This document shows, piece after piece, positions 9,501 to 18,000 of a DNA stretch of 64,000 nucleotides. This DNA comes from Giardia muris (lineage: Eukaryota; Fornicata; Diplomonadida; Hexamitidae): assembly GCA_006247105.1 (NCBI GenBank), contig CM016926.1, positions 682,001-746,000 on the forward strand, read 5' to 3'. Numbering within the stretch: position 1 is the first letter of the stretch; each line of letters starts with the position of its first letter. The translations under genes and the position numbers were made by a program. The notes beneath the pieces were generated by a model. That model was not told where the DNA came from, did no database searches, and saw only the letters and a program-made list of their open reading frames with translations.

Positions 9501-10136
9501 ATACGTTCCGACGGCACCGTTGGTCTTCTCGCACACCCCGTCATTGTAGCACGTGGTATCGCCGTAGCACTCGAAGTTCTCGCACTTGTCTCCGGAGAAG
9601 CCGGTTCTACAAGAACAATAGTGTCTATAGTAGCTGTGATTCGTGTCCGGCGCCATTAGAAGGCACTCACCACCCATATTACACGTTACGTTCCCGTTAT
9701 TTCCTGGATTTGAGGTGACGTTACAACTATCGACTTTGCAGTCTGCACCAGAAAACCCAAGGGGGCAGAGACAATAGGAAGACCCAGAAATTTGAGCACA
9801 CTTCCCTCCGTTAGAACAGTCGGCATCACTAGTGCAAGAGAAGGTTTCGCACTTATCACCAGAATATCCAGAACGGCAGTCACATCCTCCAGTGCTGTTG
9901 AGAGTTCCACCGTAATTGCATGGATCATTGAGGAGCTGAGTACTCGAGGATGAGCGCGCGATCATCTCGCAAAAGGCTCCACTGTATCCGAGGTCACAAA
10001 CGCAGCGCCCATTGGCATACAGGCCATGGTTGTGGCATGATGCCCCGTTACCGTTCAGTACGTCATCAACGGCGCGTGACAACTCATAGTATGCACCACA
10101 CACCACGACAACTTCAAGGAAGCAAACGGGAATCAT
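6516..10136 (-). CDS. Large cysteine-rich type I membrane protein: EGF-like repeats plus VSP-like CxxC region
   Basis: A 1206-residue surface-type protein. It starts with a short hydrophobic signal peptide (MIPVCFLEVVVVCGA). Residues about 30-850 are tandem EGF/tenascin-like modules (C-NGG-C, CxCxxGYSGxxC), including three or four near-identical repeats of the type GYRMGxxxFxNxCVRDFC. Residues about 850-1110 change to CxxC-rich furin/VSP-like units (CxxC, CxTC, CxxGYY). One transmembrane helix (about 1143-1166) is followed by a roughly 40-residue basic cytosolic tail ending near VDYVSFMTADESG. The tail is not the CRGKA tail of variant-specific surface proteins, so this fits the high-cysteine membrane protein or cyst-protein class better. 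An AAAAATG context supports the start. Adhesive or protective surface function is inferred. Confidence 0.9.
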   Translation of the reverse strand: MIPVCFLEVVVVCGAYYELSRAVDDVLNGNGASCHNHGLYANGRCVCDLGYSGAFCEMIARSSSSTQLLNDPCNYGGTLNSTGGCDCRSGYSGDKCETFSCTSDADCSNGGKCAQISGSSYCLCPLGFSGADCKVDSCNVTSNPGNNGNVTCNMGGECLLMAPDTNHSYYRHYCSCRTGFSGDKCENFECYGDTTCYNDGVCEKTNGAVGTYCSCLPGFSGADCYVNSCDMQLIDGTSNLKYCSNGGTCQTKVPGSGEKYYVSWCECRDNFSGEFCETYKCLAANGTDLCPTIESQKLTCTDNNGVQSCTTCPDYLGGLDCSLPLCGYDSTVTPVEVCSGQGTCKRSSTDYSVCECSSGYMGVNCSSPACTNNTTCGTHGSCILSSNSNFGVCECQKGYEGDLCDKCEPLLTEHEYYTLEKDENDVYKITNTSTVCASPACIFDGTVCNNGGECVFNRGWHCECGPGFFQTFSGSCVPIGGNCGDTANLCGGRGTCIFSPDTTNNVASWSCACETGTKFDSLTGACLPDSCFSSEIVGTEACSGRGICLWNGICMCEDKFSGDQCADCAAKYMRGNDTYKDHCFPNLCDYNGLTCNGTGTCEFDDERLVYECRCRTGYSGIDCSSCADGYRMGENRFAGICVRDFCIGSPPCGGNGDCISSNIDGSYSCNCSIGYSGVNCSDCTAGYRLGEGRFLNRCVRDLCVGDPACDGNGTCVSSPLNGTYSCECNPGYTGVDCSGCSAGYRMGDDPFANRCVRDFCIDDPSCSNHGDCKFSQVDGTYSCECNPGYMGTLCTDCMLGFREYGVSSEAVCVADYCRGDDECGGKGKCEYSKYQRSYVCTCSAGYFLEHNSKECMLCTIPNCAVCDTEKICNTCVAGYYPDENGTCSICNAACTTCSGPTEKDCITCAQGTIRGNQTEMAGNCLPECTVGKDDCATCGAVIDGGRYCSRCSDDMYPLEGSCTSLGRAASPCLRVLEGACTKCSEDYFLYMGGCYSSSRLPGSSVCQQTTGNGSCQLCSSGFFSINNDCFSCPDNCEVCDLRGSCSTCKLGFFQDNGSCVGCHPSCLGCFGPRSDQCNACRLGYFNQLGYNGQPSNTCRPCDDTEVIMGLSGKKGCTLCHPIFRNGSAELFCLESKAGLSLGAIIGIVVVVLAIIGGIVGFCVYWFRFRNKGSIRRKSSFSSRRIRMGDSVDYVSFMTADESGTFI

Positions 10137-10250
10137 TTTTACTGGCTGCGCTAGTTTCCTCTCTTGGAAGTTGTCTTGGGTACAGTCAGAGCCTAGGACA
10201 TGTTAGGAAATGGATGCCCAAGTTCAAAGGGAGATAGCCCTCACCCAGGA

Positions 10251-10739
10251 CTAGTAAAGAGAAGTCCTTCGCATGATCCTCAAGAACTCTTCCTCGTTGA
10301 TTTCACCATCGCCATCACGGTCGGCCTCGTCGATCATCTCCTGAATCTCCTCGTCCGTGAGGTTCTCCCCGAGCTCCTTGGCGACTTTCTTAAGGTTCTT
10401 GAACGAGATACGGCCTGTATCGTCCTCATCAAAGAGGCGGAAGGCCTTGAGGATTTCTTCACGCGAGTCGCGTTCCGACATCTTTGCGGTCATGATGCGG
10501 AAGAAGTCATTCAGGTCGATCGTCCCGGTTCCAGAGGTATCGACCTCAGCGATCATCCTTTTCAGCTCCTCGCGCTTCGGCTCGAAGCCCAAGGCGCGCA
10601 TGGCGACCTTCAGCTCCTTGACGTCGATTTTCCCGGAGCCATCCGAGTCGAAGAGGTCGAAGGCTTCGCGGATCTCGTGCCTCTGCTCCTCTGTCAAATC
10701 GGGCTCTGCGACGCGTGGATTAGGCTTCCGATTCGCCAT
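10251..10739 (-). CDS. CEN: Centrin (caltractin)
   Basis: A 162-residue Ca2+-binding protein of basal bodies and associated fibres. Four EF-hand loops are visible at residues 31-42 ([12 protein letters not shown]), 67-78 ([12 protein letters not shown]), 104-115 ([12 protein letters not shown]) and 140-151 ([12 protein letters not shown]). Loops 1 and 4 are fully canonical. Loops 2 and 3 have weaker ligands (T and D/T at mid-loop), so they may bind Ca2+ poorly. The linker and the C-terminus ending TSLY are centrin-like. The full length matches the family, and the start ATG has an A-rich upstream run. It would act at the eight flagellar basal bodies and the mitotic poles. Confidence 0.96.
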   Translation of the reverse strand: MANRKPNPRVAEPDLTEEQRHEIREAFDLFDSDGSGKIDVKELKVAMRALGFEPKREELKRMIAEVDTSGTGTIDLNDFFRIMTAKMSERDSREEILKAFRLFDEDDTGRISFKNLKKVAKELGENLTDEEIQEMIDEADRDGDGEINEEEFLRIMRRTSLY

Positions 10740-10752
10740 GGTTTTTTAGTTT

Positions 10753-12072
10753 CTATGACCCAGTAGTAGCCAGATCTTGGGAGTGTCGAATAGCGAGGAG
10801 CTTATGGACTGGACTATTCAGATGGCAAGGCCGGAGCTGTTGAAGAGCCATTCGAACGGCCCCAGGCTCCCGATCTAGAAGGAACTGGACACAGTCGAGA
10901 TGACAACCTCTTGCAGCCCAGACGAGGGCAGACCAACCCGCATGCTTTGTATTCGAGTAGGGCATGTGACGCCCAGCCTCACAGGTGAGGAGCTGAATGC
11001 ATGCCAGATGCCCGCGGTAGGCGGCAGCCATCAACGCGGTAAATCCTCGACCGAAGTTACTTCTTTCGTTACTACATAGGCCATGCTCGTATCGAACAAG
11101 GAGTTCTACGACGGCTGGCTTATTCAGATAAGCAGCAAGCATAAGAGCGGTCCACCCATCATCCATCTGAAGACCAACCTCTCGAAGAAGCAGTCGAACG
11201 GTTCGGACCGCCCCCGTCTCGGCTGCGGACATGAGTGCTGTCTGACCTCCAAGTCTTCGCATATGAAGCTCATATGGGATGAGGACTCGCGTCACGAGGG
11301 GAAGGTCGGCTCGTGCCGTATGCATCAAGGCGGTACGACCCGAGTTATCACGAAGGCGGCTTTCGAGGGGAGCGAGTCTCTGAACCACTGAGATTCGGTT
11401 AGCCTTCGCTGCAAGGATGAGCGCTGTATCTCCACGACGGGTTTGAACGCGTGTTTGATGAAGTAAACTAGCTAGAAGTTGAAAAGATCCATCTTCGGCG
11501 GCTCGCATGAGGTCTGTACGGCCATCAGTCCAGACTATTCCTCTGATATCATAATACATCTGTAGAATCGTTTGGACCTCTGGCCCAGCGAAGGGATTCC
11601 CAGTTCTCGTGGCACTTAATCGCTGAAGACATCTGGTAAAGCGTTCAAGGCGCTCAAAATGTTCATCGGTCTGATCTACTACACGAGATAGGGTCAGAAC
11701 TATATCTGCGAGATGGGTGAGGATGTGGCGTGTAGAACTCTCAGGACGTCGTGATATGCCATAGGCATCTACTAAAATATGACCATTATCAGTTATGATG
11801 AGATCAGTGCACGTAATTGAGAGATGCTCGACCAACGACGCGAAGGCGTTATTGAACACGCTACTGACGTACCAGAGGTACTGGTAGACCTCTGCGAAGC
11901 AAGATACAACGAACTCAAAAGGCAGCGTGCGTCCAGTGAAGTAAATCTCTTCTAGAAGGTCAATAAGCCTGTAAGAGGATGACTTCCAACGCCCCTCTAC
12001 GTCATCGGCCGTCCCATGGGCCCATATCATAGTGACGGCCGCCTCCAGCTCGGTTGGATCAGTGGCAGCCAT
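10753..12072 (-). CDS. Ankyrin-repeat protein with degenerate kinase C-lobe at its N-terminus
   Basis: A 439-residue protein. The first 180 or so residues have no named domain but read like a decayed kinase C-lobe. LPFEFVVSCFAEVYQYLWYV resembles the helix before the catalytic loop, EHLSITCTDLIITDNGHIL aligns with the HRDIKPxNILL segment, and VDAYGISR aligns with DFGxSR. All catalytic residues are lost and no N-lobe is present. Residues about 190-410 hold seven ankyrin repeats (TALM-AA). Giardia has many NEK-kinase/ankyrin fusions, so a truncated, dead member of that group is the best explanation. The stop of the ankyrin-RING gene upstream lies 3 bp before this ATG. The pseudokinase reading is inference; the ankyrins are certain. 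Confidence 0.85.
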   Translation of the reverse strand: MAATDPTELEAAVTMIWAHGTADDVEGRWKSSSYRLIDLLEEIYFTGRTLPFEFVVSCFAEVYQYLWYVSSVFNNAFASLVEHLSITCTDLIITDNGHILVDAYGISRRPESSTRHILTHLADIVLTLSRVVDQTDEHFERLERFTRCLQRLSATRTGNPFAGPEVQTILQMYYDIRGIVWTDGRTDLMRAAEDGSFQLLASLLHQTRVQTRRGDTALILAAKANRISVVQRLAPLESRLRDNSGRTALMHTARADLPLVTRVLIPYELHMRRLGGQTALMSAAETGAVRTVRLLLREVGLQMDDGWTALMLAAYLNKPAVVELLVRYEHGLCSNERSNFGRGFTALMAAAYRGHLACIQLLTCEAGRHMPYSNTKHAGWSALVWAARGCHLDCVQFLLDREPGAVRMALQQLRPCHLNSPVHKLLAIRHSQDLATTGS

Positions 12073-12075
12073 AAT

Positions 12076-14523
12076 TTACCTCAAAGACACACTATCAGCC
12101 GTACTGGAGGCGGTGACTAGCGTATTGCATGACCCCACGGAGCCCTCGACGCTGGGTGACCATGACGAGACCGAGAGCGGCCGATCAGAGTCGGAGATCT
12201 CGTTGGTATGTACCATCTCCCGAATCCCCTTGCGGCAGTACGGGCACGTCCCGTCAAGGTACCCGAGACAGTGTGCACACATCACCATATGGAGACATGG
12301 GGTGAAGACCACCGATGGACGCGCATCCATACAGATGATACACTGACAAGCTAAAGGATCCACCCCTTCATCAGAGAGCTCGACAAGTAGCTCGTTGAAG
12401 AGATCAATAGCCCGACTTGCTCGCATAGTCTGGTCCTCACCAAGAAGCTCAGAACCGTCTGTTATTAACGAGGCAGCAAGGTCGAATGCCATGCGAAGCC
12501 GATCTCGATCGTCACCCTCTTCAACCATCTCGAAGAAGAAGCGTTCCAGTCGCTCTATCAACGACGAGTACACACAGGCAGCATACGAAGAATTGCGCAA
12601 GAGTGAAGGAAGTGTCAACTCTATCAAGGCCTCAATCACCTCTCCACCGCTGTGGCTCATGGCGTAAAAGTATGGGCTCTGATGCTCATTGTCCATGGAT
12701 ATCCCCAACTCTGAGATCAAGTATGGGAGCATCTGCACATTCCCAATCTTGCAGGCCAGGCTCAGGGCGGTTAATCCGGCATCTGACCGAAGCCCACATT
12801 CCTGGGTGGCAAGTTGCCGCACACACTCGACGTGCCCGTGCTTGACCGCATGCATCAGCGCGGTTTGTCCTTCCATGTCTTGCACTCGTTTCTCATGCAT
12901 GAGCTCTGGAAGACAGTTGGCGTGCCCACGCCGGGCGGCACGCATGAGTGCAGTCTGGCCCGTTGAATCCTGTAAGCACTGCTCCGAAGTCAAGAGACGA
13001 ACACAGGCGTGAAACCCATTCTCTGCAGCGAGCATGAGCGCAGTTGTCCCGTCCTTCCTTTGCATTCTGGCCTCAAAACGTCGGAGAATGGTGATGCAAC
13101 CATAATTTCCATCCTGAGCGGCAAGCATCAATGCGGTGCGTCCATCTTCGTCCTGGAACCCCGCCTCTGTTAAAAGAGGTTCCAAGCAGCCCATCCGATC
13201 AGCGACAGCGGCATACATCAATGCTGTCCGGCCCGTATGTGTTGTGAGCCCTCGTTCATCCAGAAGCTTATCGACGCATGCCCTATGGCCGGTATAAGCG
13301 GCAAAGACCAAGGCAGTTCGACCTTCAGAGTCTTGAAGGCTGACTTCTCGCTCGAGCAGCTGTATGACGCAGTCCAAATGGCCATACTGTGCGGCGGCCA
13401 TCAATGCCGTCCGCGACTCGTTGGGGCGTAGTTTGGTGGAGCGCATGAGGAGGGAAACGCAGTTTGTGAACCCATTGCGCGCGGCCTTCACGAGAACCTT
13501 GTACGAGTATTTTGCTTTTGGAGCTTTCTGAAGGATGGCCTCGGCGCATTCTGGATGTAAAGCACTAATGGCTTGAGCGAGGGCATGTTGGAGTAGCTTC
13601 CGGTCCAATCTGGACTTGAGAAGGAACTGAACGCAAGGATAATGGCCCTGGGATGCCGCAATACTAAGCGCCGTATCATCGCTTGTTGTCCGTCTTCGCC
13701 CTTGTTTCGCTACGAGAGCTTGAATACAACCCAGGTGGCCCTCGTGTGCTGCATACATGATCGCATACGACCCGTTTCGCACTCGTCCCTGAGCCTTTGG
13801 AAGGAGGAACTGGACTGCCTCTGTATTTCCATGGGCGGCGGCAAGGGTCAATGCGAAGGTGCAGTACTTCTTTTTGTCCTGAACTGTCGGTAAGATGACC
13901 TTCAATGCAGAAGTATCGTTTGTCAAGGCTGCCCGTAGGAGCTGGTGTACTGAGTCAGCCAAATCTGTGAGGCCGTCAAGAAGGGCGATTACACACTCGA
14001 TTTGATGGAGTTCAAAGGCTAATTCGATAAGCTGATAACACTCGTCTTTAGTCCTAATTTCACCCACAAGATCCGGGATACAATGTGCATGTCCCTTCCT
14101 TATGGCACAAAGGAGTGCGGTATCGCCTATAATGTTCTGTAACCCAAGTTCGGATTGCAAAAGGGGAAGACATTCTCGGTACCCGTTCTCCGTCGCGTAC
14201 ATGAGGGCCGTATTGCCGAAGATATCCTGCAGTCCTTGGAGCTGTTGTAGTGGCGGGATTAAATCCGCATACCCAAGCTCGGCGGCAAGCATCAAGGCCG
14301 TATGGCCGAAGAGATCTGTGATATGCATGTCTTCCAGCCGAGTCTCCACGCCCTGGAGGTTATGGAGCAAGATGGCACCGAAGAGTGTCGAGATCGACAT
14401 CGATTGCAAGTCATCGCCATCCTCAACCTCATCCTGGAGGGCGTTCTCCACGATCACGAGGGACCCCATTATGATGTCTCTGATCGAGCCTGTTGAGGGA
14501 CTAAGGTGGTTCCATGGAGACAT
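12076..14523 (-). CDS. Long ankyrin-repeat protein with C-terminal RING finger
   Basis: An 815-residue protein with about 16 ankyrin repeats over residues 45-590 (motifs such as RTALMLAAQDGN and QTALMRAARRGH). A helical region (about 600-700) is followed by a RING finger at about 728-763: CIIC...PCLHMVMCAHC...CPYC, C3HC4-like. A Ser-rich tail of about 50 residues ends the protein. It is probably a substrate-binding E3 ligase, inferred from the architecture shared with the protein encoded at 4761-6332. Start context ATAAAATG is good. The next gene begins 3 bp after its stop, so the two may share regulatory sequence or be co-transcribed. Confidence 0.9.
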   Translation of the reverse strand: MSPWNHLSPSTGSIRDIIMGSLVIVENALQDEVEDGDDLQSMSISTLFGAILLHNLQGVETRLEDMHITDLFGHTALMLAAELGYADLIPPLQQLQGLQDIFGNTALMYATENGYRECLPLLQSELGLQNIIGDTALLCAIRKGHAHCIPDLVGEIRTKDECYQLIELAFELHQIECVIALLDGLTDLADSVHQLLRAALTNDTSALKVILPTVQDKKKYCTFALTLAAAHGNTEAVQFLLPKAQGRVRNGSYAIMYAAHEGHLGCIQALVAKQGRRRTTSDDTALSIAASQGHYPCVQFLLKSRLDRKLLQHALAQAISALHPECAEAILQKAPKAKYSYKVLVKAARNGFTNCVSLLMRSTKLRPNESRTALMAAAQYGHLDCVIQLLEREVSLQDSEGRTALVFAAYTGHRACVDKLLDERGLTTHTGRTALMYAAVADRMGCLEPLLTEAGFQDEDGRTALMLAAQDGNYGCITILRRFEARMQRKDGTTALMLAAENGFHACVRLLTSEQCLQDSTGQTALMRAARRGHANCLPELMHEKRVQDMEGQTALMHAVKHGHVECVRQLATQECGLRSDAGLTALSLACKIGNVQMLPYLISELGISMDNEHQSPYFYAMSHSGGEVIEALIELTLPSLLRNSSYAACVYSSLIERLERFFFEMVEEGDDRDRLRMAFDLAASLITDGSELLGEDQTMRASRAIDLFNELLVELSDEGVDPLACQCIICMDARPSVVFTPCLHMVMCAHCLGYLDGTCPYCRKGIREMVHTNEISDSDRPLSVSSWSPSVEGSVGSCNTLVTASSTADSVSLR

Positions 14524-14563
14524 TTTATCGATGCTTAAGGATATTTACGATGCATACCCTATC

Positions 14564-15049
14564 CTACTCCTGAAAGCGGTCCAGCAGTGCCTGAGAGATC
14601 CCCACCTGCGCCAGGACGGTCTCTCTTGTCAGCCCGCATTCATTGGAGAGGGCGGTCACCAGCTCGTTAAGACAAGTGATCCAAGCCTGTAGTTCTCCAT
14701 CAGCTGTATTCTCTGTTGTTTGACGTTGTAGACGAGAAAGCCTTGCCAATTGCTCCGGAGTCGCTTGGTCCCGCTCACGTTCTTGTAACTGCAAGTGTAA
14801 AGTGACCAGATTGGAACGAAGTTGAAAGCGTTTGGATCCAAAGAGGGGGACGAGAGGATATAGGATCACCAGTTCTGAGACCCGCTCCTCCGCTAAGAGA
14901 CCACTCCTCTTAAGGCTACGTATGGTACGACGTAGATCTTCGGCCTCACAGCCAAGGTTTTTCTGTATGGTGGTTAAGGACAAAGGAGTATTCGCTACAC
15001 GGAAAAGAGTACCCAGACGTCCAGAAAGGTCTATGTGACGCCTTCTCAT
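14564..15049 (-). CDS. Hypothetical protein, possible winged-helix N-terminus
   Basis: A 161-residue protein not matched to a known family. Residues 8-52 (FRVANTPLSLTTIQKNLGCEAEDLRRTIRSLKRSGLLAEERV) have the helix-turn-helix spacing and hydrophobic pattern of a winged-helix domain; this is a weak, pattern-based call. The rest is helical, with a Gln/Arg/Glu-rich segment (about 85-115) likely to form a coiled coil. It sits between the ankyrin-RING gene and the P4-ATPase on the same strand, 14 bp after the ATPase stop. The start ATG follows a short A/T-rich run. Confidence 0.7.
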   Translation of the reverse strand: MRRRHIDLSGRLGTLFRVANTPLSLTTIQKNLGCEAEDLRRTIRSLKRSGLLAEERVSELVILYPLVPLFGSKRFQLRSNLVTLHLQLQERERDQATPEQLARLSRLQRQTTENTADGELQAWITCLNELVTALSNECGLTRETVLAQVGISQALLDRFQE

Positions 15050-15063
15050 CTTTTCTTATACCA

Positions 15064-18000
15064 CTACGATGCATCGAAAAGCGCTTTTGACCCTGAGGGT
15101 GATGGTCGGGAAGGTGGAGTAGCAGTCTTACTCTTACGATTGCATAGCATCTTCCTTATCACGTGCTCGGGCATATTGAAGTAGTACATCCCAGTGGAAC
15201 TACGGGTATGTACGCATGTCGTCCGACAGCCGGGGGCGTCGCATTTGCACCTACAACGGCCAGGCTCACGCATCTTCCGTAGCTTCCGGATGATTGGGGG
15301 CGGGATTGCATGACGGATGACCTGATAACCTAGGTAAACGGGAAGGGTTGCACAGGCGGCCGTACTGACAGACCTCCAGGTGAAATCCCATGAGTACAGG
15401 TAAGCCCGGCTATAAACGTCCGGGTAGATGGTAAGGACGAGGTAAAAGGACAAGTAGCTACCCAGAACGAAAAGGATCAGGAGTACAGACCAACGGTGGG
15501 TCATATATAAGATGATCAGGAGTTGGTTGAGTAAGAGGGCGTTAAAGGTGATGAGCACTAAAACATCAAACTGAACGTTACCTGGGAGAAAGCTGGTCGC
15601 CATCAGGAAGATTAGAAACGAGATGACCACCCCCGCTATGAGCCAAACTGCAAAGGTCTTAAGATTCATCAAGCGACCCTTTGCCGTATACCGATAGACC
15701 TCCGGATAAGCCATGATGAGCTTATAATCGATCTCCTCGTTGATGAAGTAATTGAAGGGGGGAAACATCGTGAAGAAGGTGGCATACCCAAGCATCAAGA
15801 CTCCAGTATAGAGGACCAGGGTGACAAGATAATAGGTGAGACTGAACCAGATCTGGATCAAACTGATCGCGATTCCACGTTGCATGAGGAACTGGCACAT
15901 CAATGCACAGCCCGTATAACTGTTTCGACCATGCCAAAAGAGTAGCTTCCGAAGCCCTTGGAATTCTTCTATGGCATATTCCGAGGCCGCCGCAGCTTGA
16001 CGGCCTTCTTTTCCAAGAATCCCTATACCTACTGAGCAACTTTGAAGAAGGAGAACGTCATTTGCACCATCTCCAATCCCTAAAGATTCTCGACCCGTAT
16101 ACGTTGAAATCAGCTCCGAAATCAAGGCCTTTTGGAAGGGAGTACAACGACAACAGAGTACCGTCTCGATATTGCACGTGGCGGAGGCGAATAACTCTCG
16201 TAAGTCACCGCCCTTTCCATTGAGGCTCCCTTTCCCCGTCCTTGGACGTCCAGTGAAATATAAGTAAACAAATCGAACAAATCTACGCCACAGCCGTACG
16301 CAGATGTTCAATCTCTCAAGAGTGTTAGTGAGAGGATGCAAATCATAATCATAAAAATAATCGGCTGGATGGTTCCCAATAAGCTGTTCAAGTGAGACTC
16401 CATCAACTATGAGAGCGATGCTTGACCCTTGGTCCTTCAGCTTATCCAGCTCGTATAATTGCCGAATCAATGCATCATATGACATGTCTTCAGTCAGAAA
16501 GTAAAGATTCGTCCCATATAGACGACGTGGCCGGAAAAAAGTTGGGTCCTGACGCTTGGATAATCGTCCTTTAGCACTCCCTTTCAATGCGGGAGAAGTA
16601 TCGAGTCCTGTTGCCAATCGAAGGTCAAGTCCCATATCTACCGACAGATTCATGTGGATATTCTCTATAGGAATGCCTAGTGACGTGTCAGTAGGCGTAA
16701 TGAATTGTACTGAAGCACTGGTACTCATCACGGTCGAAGTCGCCCCTTCCCGCGCAGCATGTTGCATGATGGCATTGGTTGGTAGTAATCCACAGGATTG
16801 CGCGATGCAAATGCAAGTAGTTACCTTATCTCCCGTTAAAAGCCAGAAGTTGATCCCCGCACGCTTCAAGGCGACAATAGTCTCCTCAGCATTGTCTTGA
16901 AGCTGGTCCTCAATCCCCGTCACGCAGATCACCTCCAAGTCCTTCACCAACATCTCTTCCAACTCGGCAAGACGAAGGTCACGTTCCTTTATATCAAGAT
17001 ATGCCGCCTCCAAGTCGTCCTGGAAACGTTGTCTCTGCGCCCCAGAAAGCTTCTTATAGGAGTAGACAAGTGTCCGTCGTCCCATCATAGCCAAACTATC
17101 GACAGTTGGTTGCATCCATCCACACGACTCAGATATCTTCGAGATGACACTATCGGCGCCCTTGACATAAAGGTAAACCTCTTGGGTACGTTCATGCTGA
17201 ACTATAACCGACATCCGCTTGGTCTCGGAGCTGAATGGGAAAATATGAAGAATACGGAACGTCTCTGTCCCAGTCGGAGTGGTGAGGCAAATGAGTTCCG
17301 AAGTCCGCTCTCTAATGAAGTAGCCATATTGACAGAAGTATGACACGATAGCCACCTCATCAGGTGAGGCACCAATGCATCTTGGCTGTGTATGTCTCCC
17401 TTCAGTCCCTTCTCCTGTTGGTACGGTGTAGAGGGCGGCTCCCAGATGCGTTGGAGGCTCGAACTTTTCCACCTGACGCTTTTGTTCTTTTAGATTCTGT
17501 GTCGATACCGATTGTCTTTTCTGTCGTTCCCCTCTTCTCAAGACACTTACACGTCCTTCTTGGATCTGTTCAACAGGCTCATCGACATGTGGTTCGACGC
17601 TATGGCAGGTCAAAAGGCCATAAAGGACGGTTTCTTTAGCGTCGGAATTCATCTCGGTCCCAAGAGAGACCACGATTTCATGTAAGGACATTTCATTCTT
17701 AGTTATGGTTCCAGTCTTATCACTAAAGACATGTGAGATGCGTCCAAGCTGCTCTGATAGGTCTGTGGAGCGGACGCTAATTCCCTTGATATCCGGGTCA
17801 TTGGATATGCTACCTGCCATAAAGAACTTCCCGAAATCTTGGGAGACCTTCAAGGAGAAGGGGATGATATTGCTCATCATGATACACCACCGGACATAGG
17901 TGACGACCGTGCCGTTTGTGGACGCGATCGTGCACAGAAAAGCCAGCAGGAGAGTCACGATAAACATCATCTTAACGTAGAGGTTGATCTCTATGTCTGT

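Noticed and set aside
10137..10250. Possible tRNA (a TTCAAA run near 10219)
   Set aside because: No acceptor stem or anticodon arm could be paired around it.
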